From contig JAJEKV010000025.1 of the NCBI GenBank assembly GCA_021234155.1, positions 3,433,339 to 3,497,338 of the forward strand: 64,000 nt of DNA. The letters are read 5' to 3'. Shown here one piece after another: positions 11,901 to 23,660 of this stretch. Numbering within the stretch: position 1 is the stretch's first letter; each line of letters starts with the position of its first letter. Below the pieces are notes generated by a model. The model was not told the DNA's origin, ran no database searches, and saw only the letters and a program-made list of their open reading frames with translations. The translations under genes were made by a program, and so were the position numbers. The DNA is from Isoetes taiwanensis. Taxonomy: Eukaryota; Streptophyta; Lycopodiopsida; Isoetales; Isoetaceae.

Positions 11901-12955
11901 CTACAAAAAGTCCCAAGATAAACTACAGGTTACACTTTATGTTCCTACTTGAGCCAAAGGCATTGTTTATACTGCAGAAGTTTGCTCAATAAGACTTGAT
12001 ATGTACCTGTGAGCAAACATAGGTTTGAAAGGAAACGGGTTGTTTACAAACTTTGTATTTGTGATGAAAAGATTTTAAGACAATCTCACGATGTGCTATA
12101 TAAAGCGAAGAGGATTAAATATTGATTCACAGTTGGAAATGTAGTTAATTATTTGAGTTCTGTACTTGAAGCTTTAAGTAAACAATGGTCGAAGGAGTGG
12201 GATTTATATTGTAATGCGACTATGATGTATCTTTGTTATTAAGTTCTTGATGTTGCTCTTTGCTCATCCCAACAAGCGATTAATTTTGAAGTCAAATTTT
12301 GGACTTCTATTGTCGCATTCTTTTTTTCTTGAATAAAACAAATATCCTTTCACAGTTTGGAAATATAGGATTGGATGTGTATTTGTATTATCAACTGTTT
12401 TTGATTTGGAAGGGCTCTAAGGGCAAAACTTCACGATACAAAACATGAACACTTATATATTACAAGCAGTTAGGAACAAATGGGGATTGCATACACAAAA
12501 GTCTGCTCCTAAATAGCAGCGTCTGAGATCAAAAAAAGGCCAACCCAAAAGGCCATGCAACCAAATTAGGCAAATATATTTATAAAAAGCACATCTTTTT
12601 TACGCTCCTAGCGAGGAAATTAGCATGCATAGGAAGGACCCATCACTTCATACATGTACCACTCTTCTTTGGCGACCTTGAGTTTAGGGCAGTCCAGGAA
12701 GGAAGTGAACCTTGCGTGAACCCTAGAAAAAAAACCAATGGTTATTGTGGCGTATATCCCACAAGCCTGAACCCAAATGAAAGGGAGACTACATATAAGC
12801 AATTAAAATTATTTCTAGTAAATGGGTTAATGTGGGGCATTGGATGCCTTCTTGATGCAGTTATCTTGGACCTATGCACACAAATTTAGGTTGGATTAGT
12901 TGTTCACTTGGACCCACAGCACCACGGAATCCATGGCCGTTTCTTTTCTTAAATT
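11901..12955. other. No gene seen
   Basis: AT-rich sequence without a recognisable reading frame or repeat structure. It may include the 3' remains of the copia-like fossil. Confidence 0.5.
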
Positions 12956-12959
12956 TAGT

Positions 12960-13150
12960 GAAACTATAGCTAATCTCATTGCTATCCTTTTGCAAAATTT
13001 TAATTGAAACTATAAGCTAATCTCATTGCTAGTTATCATGAACTTTGCCAAATTTCCCACTGAAACTATAGCTAATCTCATTGCTATCCTTTTGCAAAAT
13101 TTTAGGTGAAACTATAAGCTAATCTCATTTGCTAATTATCACGTGAACTT
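12960..13150. repeat. Tandem duplication, about 102-bp unit
   Basis: Two copies of a composite unit start at 12960 and 13062. Each begins GAAACTATAGCTAATCTCAT, continues through GCTATCCTTTTGCAAAATTT, and is followed by a second half starting GAAACTATAAGCTAATCTCAT. The 102-bp unit is therefore itself made of two related halves (about 46 and 56 bp), giving four GAAACTATA(A)GCTAATCTCAT blocks. Confidence 0.9.
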
Positions 13151-13204
13151 ATTCACTACCTATTTGTTTTTAAAGCGTGAAAATCTAGCTCCATTTCTTT
13201 ATAC

Positions 13205-13775
13205 ATAATTCCGTGATCATCATGAATATATAGTCTACATAGGATTTCATATGGTCAAATTGTTTTTACATCACATAAGTTTCTACACATATGGTCATAA
13301 GTTTCTACATCACTTGCATATGGTCACATCGTTTCTTTTAACTTCACTTAAAATTAATGTTATGGGTTTAGGGTTAATTAGAACATTAGAACTATTTATG
13401 ATTCCATAGTTTTTAAATGCCTATTGGAATTTGCCTTTTTTGGCACTAGTTTAAGAGTATCTTATGACCAAATGCACTAGTTTAAAGGAAGCATCTGCAA
13501 ATGCATCCATAGTTTAAGTGCCACAATGTGCCTTATATTGAGGAAATCATGACTTGTCTACATTGTTTCTTTTAACTATTGATACTTCCATAGTTTTAGA
13601 TTGAATGTAAGAATAAATTTATGTAGAACATTCTCTTGAACATGAACTGATCATCACTTGAATATATGGTCTACATAAGTTTCATATGGTCAAATTGTTT
13701 TACATCACGCAAGTTACATCACATAAGTTTTAGATTGAGATGTAAAGAATAAATTTATGTAGAACATTCTCTTCT
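13205..13775. repeat. Local imperfect direct repeats
   Basis: 13210-13275 and 13650-13735 share TGATCATCA..TGAATATAT, GTCTACATA and CATATGGTCAAATTG..TTACATCAC. 13590-13640 and 13725-13775 share TTTTAGATTGA, AATAAATTTATGTAGAACA and TTCTCTT. The words CATATGGTCA and TTACATCAC recur several times, so a unit was duplicated and rearranged here. Confidence 0.75.
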
Positions 13776-13999
13776 GAAAAAATCTAGGTATGCTTGCATG
13801 GGCTAGGGTTAGGGCAGGACATTGATAGCACCCAACTACTTTACTTGGATTTCTATATAATGCCATTTTTTGGCGATTTTTAAGTCTTCCACTCACTTAG
13901 ACATCGAGTTCCTTGTTCTTCCCATTGAGATCCTCCCGGTCCTCAATTTCTTCGGAGGTATGGCGGGATCAAATTACCTGCGGCCGGGAAGGCGTGGCA

Positions 14000-15997
14000 A
14001 TTTCTTATGTCCAAAAGCGTGTAATTTCTTTGTCGAGGATCTAGTAATGTGTTTTGCTTTGTGAATCATCTTTTACGCAAGTCCTGCTTAAAATCTTTGT
14101 CAAAGAAATACAAAAACCAAAGTAGTTACAAATGTGCACTTCAAACCCGAAGGCAACAAAGCTGAAGCAAACAAACAAACACATCTAATTAAAATGGACA
14201 CCACTATACGTGTTCTCAGCTTTGACATCTAGTCTAAATTTGATCTTCATTGTTCTCCTTTCATGTTTTCTCAGCTTTTACACTTTCTCCTTCTTTTCAG
14301 GCCTCCCACCTTTTGGTTGATTCCAATTTCCCCTTTCTTTGCATCCACACATGCTTTATCATTGCCAAAATAGGCGATTTTACTAAAAACCCAAAAACTA
14401 AGCATTTCTCCATTGTTTTTTGGCGCTTCAAAAGAAATCGGCAATCTCGGCTTTCAAACTTGAAGGAAATCTAGGTAAAGGCTTTCGACTTTCATTTCCT
14501 TTGGCGAAATTTTTCGGGATCTTATAAGCTTCAGAAACAGAATTAAGTAGGCCTCTTCGACCGCGCGTAATATGGGATAATCAGCTGAAGATCCCAATTT
14601 CCTTGTAGTGTTATGCCTTCCAATTGATCTTTCTCTTTGGCATTCACAGGCCTTATAGTTGTCAGCCCTCTTGTAGAAGTCCATTACGATCTTTGCTTGG
14701 GACAATATGCTTCAAAATGAAACACGGCCTCAAGCCCCAGGATCTAAACTTACTCACGTACTTACGGTATTCATTTAAAGCTCTCCTATATGGTTTTGAG
14801 AAAATGAAATGTCTTTCCAATTACAACGTAATTCTCAAAGTAAACAAAGCAGGGGATCAACATAGCTAACTGGGTCTCACTTGCTCTCTCACGCAAAAGG
14901 CCTTACCATAAATGCTTTACCATCTTATAAAACTTCCTAAGCTGATTTCTTGCTCATAGGGTACATGGAGCTATGCGAGGAGGTCATCCCAGGAGGAGGA
15001 AAATTTGATAGAGGCGGATAGGTTTGAAGTTGATTATATATGGAGATGGGGAATTCGCAGACACCGAGGTCAAGTTCCCTCCCCACCAATCAATGAATTA
15101 AGCCGGACGGATGATGAGGAACAATGAAATAAGCAAAGGCAAGAGAAAGGATTTGGGCAAGTATATACAAGAGAAGTTATGCAAATGCGTTTACATGTTT
15201 GGTTCACCAGCTTCGAACCATCATGAATTCAGCGAAAGGCTTGATTCGGCAAATATGGCGGATGTTCTACACTCCTGAGAATGTTAGATGCTTATGGCAC
15301 CCTTATACTTCTCATGGTTTAAGCGGGATTTTTCTGATTAATAGAGGATAATCTATGGATGGCCCGACTCATGTCATGGGAGCTGGCGATTCATTCACTC
15401 AATCCTATAACCAAGCATTCCAATCACCCATAAACTCACGATGATCAAAAGATTCCCTACCATTCGATGAGACATACATTGGCGGTATTGCCTCCTTTGA
15501 GATGCAATAGTATACATTTGGTTTTTCAGGTTTGTTACTTGAGAGGCAGTTTTTGCTATTTGGGCCGAGATATGGGATTACCTCTTTTGGAAAGACCTCG
15601 GTTCTGACCTGAAAATCCTCTTCTACAACAAAGCGAGGTCGCTTTACAAAATTATAGGACTCAAGGCTTAGAGCAAGACTTGGACAAGGAACTATATGTA
15701 TGTGAAACTTTGTGTAATTTTCTTTTGACGAAGCGTAATTTCTTCTCAGGATCTATTAATGTATTTACTATATGAATCATCTTTTACGCAAGTCCTACTT
15801 GGACAGGAACCTTAATATGGCGGCTTTATTATGGTTTCTTTTGACGGAAACTATGTAATTCTTTTCTCGGATCTATTAATGTATTTACTATAGCAGATCA
15901 TCTTTTTACTGCAAGTCCTACTTAATACTTTACATGTGAAGAGTACGAAACCAAACTAGTTGTGATGCACTTCCAAACCCGGGCCGAGAGGCAATGT
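14000..15997. repeat. Three copies of a 95-165 bp repeat
   Basis: Copies lie at 14000-14164, 15712-15805 and 15832-15997. All share a core running GTAATTTCTT, GAGGATCTA..AATGT, TGAATCATCTTTTACG and CAAGTCCT(G/A)CTT. The first and third copies extend further through AAACCAAA.TAGTT and GTGCACTTC(C)AAACCCG. The spacing of about 1.8 kb between the outer copies would suit ends of a small composite element. The sequence between them (14170-15700) has no recognisable protein. Confidence 0.75.
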
Positions 15998-16665
15998 TGA
16001 ACATCAAAAGTACAAATCTTGAGTTCAAAAAGTACATCAATTTACATTATCAAGATAAGCAACAACATGATCTTTGATCAATCACCAACCATAATCAAAC
16101 TTCATTATCAAAATGTTAAATACAAAATCACGGCATCAGGTACATCAAAGAGTACTTAAACTTTTGGGATATGTTGCTTTATCCATGATTGGATAGTTTC
16201 TTCTCAAGCCGCGTAGTCTTTCACATTCTCAACTTCCACTTGACCCATAGGAAGATTTCAAATGCTCCGAGAAAATTACCTTCACTGGCCCGAGATGGTG
16301 AAATGCTCTTGTTTGGGGTCCTCTGTGCCTTGATATTCTTGTAGCTTGTTATAACTTGTAATGCATCAATCAAAGCGTGTTGTGTTATTATGTTCCCTTG
16401 TATCTAGAGTCGTGGTAGACCTTGTTAAGATCTTCGTGAGAATAGGCTTTTTGCTCACTTTAAATGATGTGTTTGTCGAGGTGTAAATAATAGCAACTTG
16501 TCTCTAAGACTCCTTGGAAAGGTATGCTTAGGATTAAATTTGCGGCCACACTTTCGTCAATGTTGTCGAGATAGCAGCAAAGTGCTCATGCACCATTCCA
16601 AAAACTCAGTATAACTTGGGGCTATGGCAAAACCAATATCTTTGAGATTGAGATGCTTTGCCTAC
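15998..16665. other. Coding-like fragments, unresolved
   Basis: The minus strand continues from the open frame at 16669-16878 with further coding-looking stretches in shifted frames, for example IGFAIAPSYTEFLEWCMST near 16575-16630. No family is recognised. Confidence 0.25.
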
Positions 16666-16668
16666 GCA

Positions 16669-16878
16669 TCATCTTGAAGAATTTGCTTTGGGCAATAGTT
16701 CCCCTTTCTCAAGCGACTTGCACAAAAGCTCCTTCCAGCTCAAATTAAAAGCTTCATGTAGAGGTTTAAGCGGCTTGTTGATTAGCATAGAGGAATTTGC
16801 TATGTATGTCACACGCCCGTTTACTTTCTTTACATAGTAGCCACTGCTCTCTTGTACTTCACAGCCAGAATTTAAATG
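16669..16878 (-). CDS. Unidentified coding-like frame
   Basis: I do not recognise this protein. A minus-strand frame stays open for about 69 codons and ends at a TGA at 16669-16671. It reads like a real protein fragment, with SSGYYVKKVNGRVTYIANSS then LINKPLKPLHEAFNLSWKEL, and has no stop over a stretch where the other frames have many. Downstream, other frames carry on similar-looking peptide, so the gene or element is probably interrupted. It may belong to an undetected retroelement gag or a host gene. There is no ATG near its start. Confidence 0.25.
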   Translation of the reverse strand, partial: HLNSGCEVQESSGYYVKKVNGRVTYIANSSMLINKPLKPLHEAFNLSWKELLCKSLEKGELLPKANSSR

Positions 16879-16879
16879 T

Positions 16880-19800
16880 TAAAACACGTACTAGAGTGGA
16901 AGTTAAGAGATGGAATTTCCCTAGGATTACGAGGTGAATATGATTCCTCGATCTCAAGGATTGACTTATTTGTTTACCGGGCTGCCTATACTCTGCTCCT
17001 TCAGCAGTACAATTCTTTTTTTCCTGAGATTACTCAACATTGCTTCTTCCTCAATTGTTGCCCAGGCTGGTTAGTCCCCTCTTTTCTCCTTACATGGGTG
17101 ATCCTTTTGCTTTTCATACTAGGTGATGATCTGCGATTATCACTTAGTTCTTGTCCATGATATGGCCTCTCAGGCATATGTTCTTTATCTTGCAAGCACT
17201 TTAAATATTGGGACTAGAATTCACTTATTGACCTTTCCATTTTCTATAAGCTACGGTGGAAGTGACATTGTGGCCAAATCTTACGTCTCTTCCAAGATAA
17301 ATGTCATTCTCAACTTCAAAACTGCTTCCTCTTAATATGGGCTAAAACTTCTTTAACCTTGGTGTTCGAATCCAAAACCTGTGATATGATTTCATAGCAC
17401 GCACCCTCTTTGTGTTATAACACGTATTACATTTTAAACGTACATAGCCTCCAACTCATCTGGCCGGTACATTACCTTCTTTGACATTATTTTTTCGGTA
17501 ATGACTGCTTAGTCTTTTGTGTTGTATTCTTGATCAATCGGCCTCCAGCGTGCAGCGTGACTTGTTTTCCTTAGCGAGAGGACATGGATGTTGGAGTAAA
17601 GGCGACCATGCAAATCCTCCATTCCCTATACACTCCACATGCATAAACATTCTCGTATAGGTATAGATGAACAAACTTATCATAAATGTACAACCAACCA
17701 TCACAAGACTCTATCGTATTTGTGTTCATTTTGCATCTTTACGTCAGATTCAGGACCAAGTAGAGATATCCATGTCATTGATATCTTGTGCTCACAATGG
17801 ATCTCATGACATTCTTAAGATACACTACACACGAGACATACATGGTTAAATAGTTAAAAATGAGGCAAAAAGAATTATTAATGTTCAACTAAATGCACAA
17901 GACAACAAAGGGAGATGATGCATGCATTCTGCAGCAATGGTAGGTAGAAGCATGCCATGTCATTTTCAATGATGCGTGACAAAATGGAGCGCAGCCGTTC
18001 AATTCAATACTATCAGCCGTATTACTCATAACTGTACTCACAATGGCGTGAGGAGGATCAAATCAAATGGCTGACTCATAGTTTGTCTAGCAAGTAACAT
18101 TCTTTTAAAGACCAGATTTCCAACTTTTTCAGCTCATCAATGTGCCATCCCTAGAAATTTACGAAAGTAGCAATTAGATTACTTGCATCCTTTATGGCAG
18201 TGTAATCTCAACAAGTTCTTTTGCGGCGTTAATGGCTGACCTCAATGCCAACCCTTGCTATAGTGGGTAAGGTTACAGTGAATGCTTCATATCACGCCAA
18301 TATCACCCTCCAAGTGTGTGCTTTGTTTTCTGCCAAGGCCTTTGATTTTGTCGGTTAAGTCATTTGCACCTGTCATTCAATTGTGGCTTTCAATGCCAAT
18401 CTTGCTAATCTTATCTTCTATCCACAATCCATTCTTTCCAACCTGTTGACATTGCTGTAACATGCATCTGATTAGGGCAAAATTGTATACAATTTTAACA
18501 ACAAATGAGCATTGTTTGAGTTGGTTAGAAAGCATAGCTGTAGCTACTTGAAACTAAAAACAATGAAACTACCACCAGCTACTTAACTACTACTGTAAAA
18601 ACATTGACTGTAACTACATGCATAAGCTGACATTCGAGCTATAACTCCAACGGTAATTTACCAGCTTTCGAGCTGCAGTGACACTACACACACTTGGCCG
18701 ACATTGACTGTAACTTAAAAGTAGTTTCAACTCGGCCTGCAGCTGCCAAAGTTGCAAATTGAATACAAACTAGAACTCCACAGTTCTACTTTTGCCACTT
18801 TGCAACTATTCTTTGCATATAAACAACTACAACACTAACTAAAAATAAAAGTACTTTAACTAAACTATACTTTGCCACTCAAATGTCCGTCTTAACTATA
18901 CTTTTGAACCACAGGCTGCGAGAATAAACAAGCAATTTAAGCATTAATACAGCGACCGCAGAGACCTGAAACTATGAACTATGGCAAAGCTGCCAACTTA
19001 TCTATACACTCATCAAAGCAGAAAGATACATCTAAATTACCTTGTGGATTGTTCTTTGGAAGTTGCTCTCTGCTTAGTGTTAGATGTTACATAGGAGGCT
19101 GAGTGCTCTTGGAGGCGATATGACTTTAGATGCGTCATTCTCCTCCTCTTCATCCAATTTATACTTGACATCTTACGGCCACTATGACTCATTCTTTTAC
19201 CCAGTTCTTGAGGCTGAAGATGCATGCTCTATAAAAGCTAAGCCAATCCTCTGATACGCCCCATTGCAATGTAACACAAAAGCCATAAGCTAAAGCACAC
19301 GGAACTGCGCCCTAAAACTTTATCTCTGTTGAATATTTTTCTTGTATGGATCATGAACTCAACTATGCTTTTCTCTTGTAGAAGCTTGTATACGTAACAA
19401 GCTCTACCCTTCTTTCTCACCCCATCTTCCATCTCAATGTCATGCGACTACTATCACCAGTTGCCACCAGTCACCAAGCCCTGACTATAATAATAAAGCG
19501 AGAAAGACTTCTTTACAGGGAAAATGGAGTGTTCTAAGCTCTTTTATATTAGCATCATTCTTTGTTTCTTTGATATGTAGCAAGTCATTGACTAATGTGG
19601 GGCCTGACCAAAAAAATGATACAAATGCAAACTGCGAGACTTACAAATGTGCGAAACACATAAATGTGCACTTACTGTTAGCTTCAATAAAAAACAAAAG
19701 AACTTTGCTAAAACAAATAACAAAAACTACGACCATTTACATATACATGCGTTGAGACTTTAATAATCTTGTAGTAACAATGCTTTCTTTAATAAAGTGT

Positions 19801-20485
19801 AACAAAATATAAATGTATTCTAAATGGCGGCCACTTCTTTCATATTGCTCAACCTTTAGAAAAGTTTCAATATAGAAATTCTTAGCCTGATTAGATATGG
19901 CTTTCTTTGCTCATATCTAAAATTTATCTTATGCAGGAATAAAAATCTCTGAGGTCTTCACAAATCCGACTCCAAAAGAGAGTGGATTTAAAGGTTCCTA
20001 AAGCTAGAATAAAGGGGGTGAAACCGTCGAATGCCAAGGCTAAAAGAAAAAATTGTAATGATCTGTATTGCATAACCAATCTTACTCAATAACCCGAATC
20101 TTCAAATGGTAGCTTCCACAATCACCTGTCAATACATACGATTACAAATTGACCTTGAAAAATTGAGAAATCACATTTGCTCAAGCCTTTGTTTAGTGGC
20201 ATACAATTGCAGAAAGCCCCCAAATGCGTGTTCTTGATGGAAGCGTCACGGTAGTAATTTATCACAGTTGCGGAGATCGCATTAAAGGCTAAGCTCTTGG
20301 GTGCTTCAGCAGAGTTCCCCAAATTCCGTCATTCTAAGCCATTGAGTTGGTCGAAGTTCTTGGAGCTATTTTGGACTAAAATTCCCACTATTTTGGATCT
20401 ATTATTTGATGTTGCAAAGCTAACATATTGAGCCACTATACCGTGCTTTAACCCTCCCATTTGGCGGCATTAATGAGCTTGTCTG
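16880..20485. other. No clear gene
   Basis: Mostly AT-rich and without a recognised domain. A minus-strand frame at 19238-19432 (64 codons, starting MEDGVRKKGRACYVYKLLQE) looks weakly coding but matches nothing I know. Region 18540-18760 has repeated TAGCTACTT/TAACTAC-type words typical of low-complexity DNA. Confidence 0.45.
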
Positions 20486-21565
20486 GCGTGGCTCACCCAA
20501 TCCATACTGCTGTCTCAATTGAAGGTGATGTGCTTTTGTCGCGAATGGAAATGAGTGTAGCGATATCTTTCATGGGCAAGTGGGCGATTAGCATGTAGCA
20601 TTGCGGGCCTCGTTCAATGTGGGATTTATGTGGTCTTGTTGAGTGTCTTTGTCTTGACTGTTCAAGGAAGTTGGCATCCCAAAGCTTTTGATGAAACAAG
20701 CGTCAAGATATTGCCACTCAAGCGCTATGGCGTCACGCCTCTGTTTGCACATGTATGCACGTGCTCCTGCACATTCCCATCTAGCCATCGTGAGCTCTCT
20801 TTTCCTCCGGCCCGGGCCTTGAGGTCTTGTGGATTGCCATGATATAAGCTAGTTTAGGAAGGCGAGCATGCGTCCATGATGACCACCTTACGAAATAGAT
20901 AATGTATATGACGATAAAAAATTTGCGCCCTACGAAGAGCAAGAATCTGTCTCTACTTGTTAGAATTTGATATGAGAATTTGTGGACTTCACCTAGTGCA
21001 CCGTGCAAAGAGGCTTACCTACTCCAAGTCATTCCAAGTAGCGAGGATACTCTTTTGGGTATAACCATTATAAAAGGGCGGGCTCCACTAAGACACTTGA
21101 GCGAGGTGTGATAGGTCCAATCATACAACTCTATGACTATTGTTTTGCATTGCATATAGTGCCTTCTGACCTTAAGTAACTTCGTGGCAGAGTATGGATG
21201 TGTCAGTGCATAGTAGAAGGAAACTCACTCCCAAATATTTGTATGTGGATACTACTTCACAGTACGCTCTTAGTGGCCCGAAGGAGGATCTCGGTATGCG
21301 TGAAGATGATATAAAACCACCTTAGTCTTGGCCAGAGTTGGTAGCGCATATGGAGTGCAACCCGACAAAAATGTGTCGGGGCCTCGAGGATAATAGATTT
21401 GCATGTATGCAGCACGGTGTATGCTTCAGGAGGTCTACATCATGCGGTATATATTAAGCCTTGATGATCTGGTAGAAGGTGAGCCGAAGTAAGCCCCCCC
21501 ATTATCGACGAAGCTGACTCTCCAATTGATCAATGTAAAGCCCAAACAATGTTGGGAGAGAGGGC

Positions 21566-22218
21566 CCGGGGGTTCACCTAGATTATGGGAGTGAAACATG
21601 TGAGTGCAGAAATGAATTTTATTGCCTCTTTGATGCAGTATACTTAAAAGAAAAATATATAAGAGTTTTATAGTTTGAATCTTGATACAGCGAATGCGGT
21701 ATGGTAATTACCGGTCATCAGATTAAATTATTCATACTATAAGGGGTCCATCATTTACCATTGAGCTTCTCTTTGTTTGGCTTAGCTTCATCTATTTCAC
21801 ATTATAAGATGAATTATAGGCTAACATATGAAGAGCTAAGACATCTAGACATAGTGAATTTCATGTTTTAATTTTAAACAACTAAGTTGACATGAGTTTA
21901 CTTATTGAACTCACAATATATTGAATCAACTTCAACTCATGCTAATCACATTACATTTGGTATGGATAATATGCTTCAAGTTGTTTATATAATAAGTATT
22001 AATACTATGATAATATCGTTAAATATATATAAAATAATAGAATGCTCGTATATGTATAAAGGGTTGTCAAGTAAGTGTTTTGGGCAAGTAATTATATGAT
22101 ATGGAGCTGCATTCTTTTACAAGTAACGTAAGGATTTTTCATATGGGCCTGTGGTATACAATGGGTTTTGGCAACCTAAAGGCATACATATATACCTATA
22201 ATAGAGGTGAATCCGAGG
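21566..22218. mobile_element. Non-autonomous TIR element (hAT-like) in LINE-B
   Basis: A 653-bp AT-rich insertion inside the LINE-B reverse transcriptase. It is flanked on both sides by the same 8 bases, GAGAGGGC (21558-21565 and 22219-22226), which reads as a target-site duplication. The ends are inverted: CCGGGGGTTCACCTAGAT inward from the left against CCTCGGATTCACCTCTAT inward from the right, 18 of 24 positions matching over the first 24. Taking out the element and one duplication joins the LINE sequence as GCPL-PTLFGLYIDQL, the expected reverse-transcriptase motif. An 8-bp duplication is typical of the hAT superfamily. No transposase is encoded, so it is a MITE-like non-autonomous copy. 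Confidence 0.8.
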
Positions 22219-22699
22219 GAGAGGGCATCCACTGACGAACCCCAATACTACTATCAAATAGTTGGCTTGTCATTTTAAGTGACCGAGCATCTTTTACGTA
22301 TAGCTTTTTGTACAACTGCATTCTTCAAATCTCTGAGGGAACCCCGAAATTTATGCATTAATCTTGCCCATAGTTTTCGAGACACGGTGTCAAATGCCTT
22401 ACGCCAAATCCGCGAAGCAACAATGTAGACCACGGCGGTTCTGTTGTCTTCAACCGAGGATTACGCCAATGTGAAGATGTGATTAATGGTTGAGTGTCGA
22501 AATTCTGAATCCTGCTGGAGTGAGGCACCATTATCTCGATGCCTCTGCCATCCATCAACTACTTGCTTTCGAGAATCGGCAAGCAATTTTGCAAACCCCG
22601 GAAGCCCGACCATGATTGTTACGTAATTGGGTGAGTCGCGGTCACACCTGCTATAGATGGAACAACTCTGCTATTGGTCGCTACTTGTTGGGGAGGGTA

Positions 22700-23010
22700 A
22701 AAGCATGCTACGATTGTGCCACTTTTGGAACCACTCAAAGTACCTGCTGGGTACTTTTAAAAGCTGGTACTACATTTTTTTTTTCTTTCCATTAAAATCA
22801 AGTGAAATTTTTTTTTTGAATTGAAGGTCAATAACATGTCAATCTATAGTATTAGAGGATAACAATACTAGTGGGGCCTTAATATAAATGGATTAACTCT
22901 CAAACTTATTATTTATTGCAGCATTTATGCAAGTTCGATGCCAGTCTTTGGGTACTTTTCTGAAGTTCGCACTCCTAAAGTACTTTAGATGGTACACCCT
23001 AGCATGCTTT
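22700..23010. mobile_element. MITE-like element with 11-bp perfect TIR in LINE-B
   Basis: A 311-bp segment begins AAAGCATGCTA (22700-22710) and ends with its exact reverse complement TAGCATGCTTT (23000-23010). The similarity continues inward: TGTGCCA on the left faces TGTACCA on the right, and both arms carry GTACTTT/AAAGTAC words. It sits inside LINE-B between the ALQEGFP region and the next recognisable LINE block, which supports insertion. A clean target-site duplication was not found, so the superfamily is open. Confidence 0.7.
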
Positions 23011-23660
23011 CACAGGGAAGCCTTCTTGTAATGCCTTGTTGAGCAATGTACTTAGTATTATGGGCCCGGTACACTACATAAGCAGTGCTGCACACGCCAT
23101 CCCGAGTCGGGGCTTTCCCATTGTAGAAATGACGTAAGCCTTGTTCCGTCAGAATCTATGATTTCCGGCCTTGGGCCTTCTTGCGGGGGTGATCTTTGCG
23201 TAGTACTTTTCCCCGAGGTCCTTATATATTTATTGCAAATATTTTCCCCTTTTACTTTCGGGGAGTGATGTTCCATGTAAGAACATCTTGGCTTTCTAGA
23301 ACCTTCGCCGAGAAGGTCTGGGGTGGCGTTCTAGGAGGTAAAACATTTCCCTTTGATGTATTTTAATGTACACGGCTTTCTTAGCTTTAAGGAAGGCGTG
23401 AGTGTTGTCTGATTACGTAATGGAAATGGCGAGTGCATGACTTGGCGGGCCCGGCGTTTGTGTTCCTTACTTTCTGCATCAAACCGTGATTCTGCGTGGG
23501 AAGGTTGTGTTCACGGAAGTGTCCGTCGCGGGCGGCTTATCCCAAAGCATCTCTCTGTACTTGATCCCTAAGCACATCCCGATCCCGGCCGATTTATGTC
23601 GGCTTAGTTTTGATCGATAGTCGATTTTCGCTCATGATTTAGAGCCCTAGACTTAGGATA

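Larger units (their letters stand above)
20490..23660 (-). mobile_element. LINE-B, decayed LINE with nested insertions
   Basis: Minus-strand LINE ORF2 relic of the same family as LINE-A. Reading 5' to 3' on the minus strand: a linker with WNITPRKVKGENICNKYIR near 23270-23200 and ALQEGFPVK near 23030; after a nested element, TIMV and FAKLLADSRK near 22600-22550, then FRHSTINHIFTL near 22500-22450, KAFDTVSRKLWA at 22400-22366, and IGVRQ near 22240; after a second nested element, PTLFGLYIDQLESQLRR at 21555-21505, KTKVVLYH near 21330, and EVVSTYKYLGVSFLL at 21263-21212, then GQKALYAMQ near 21160. The C-terminal part reaches about 20500. The endonuclease domain was not found clearly upstream of 23.3 kb. 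Frames shift repeatedly, so it is inactive. Confidence 0.8.

Noticed and set aside
12960-13150. CRISPR-like array
   Set aside because: Repeats are tandem without unique spacers, few in number, and the context is a plant nuclear genome.
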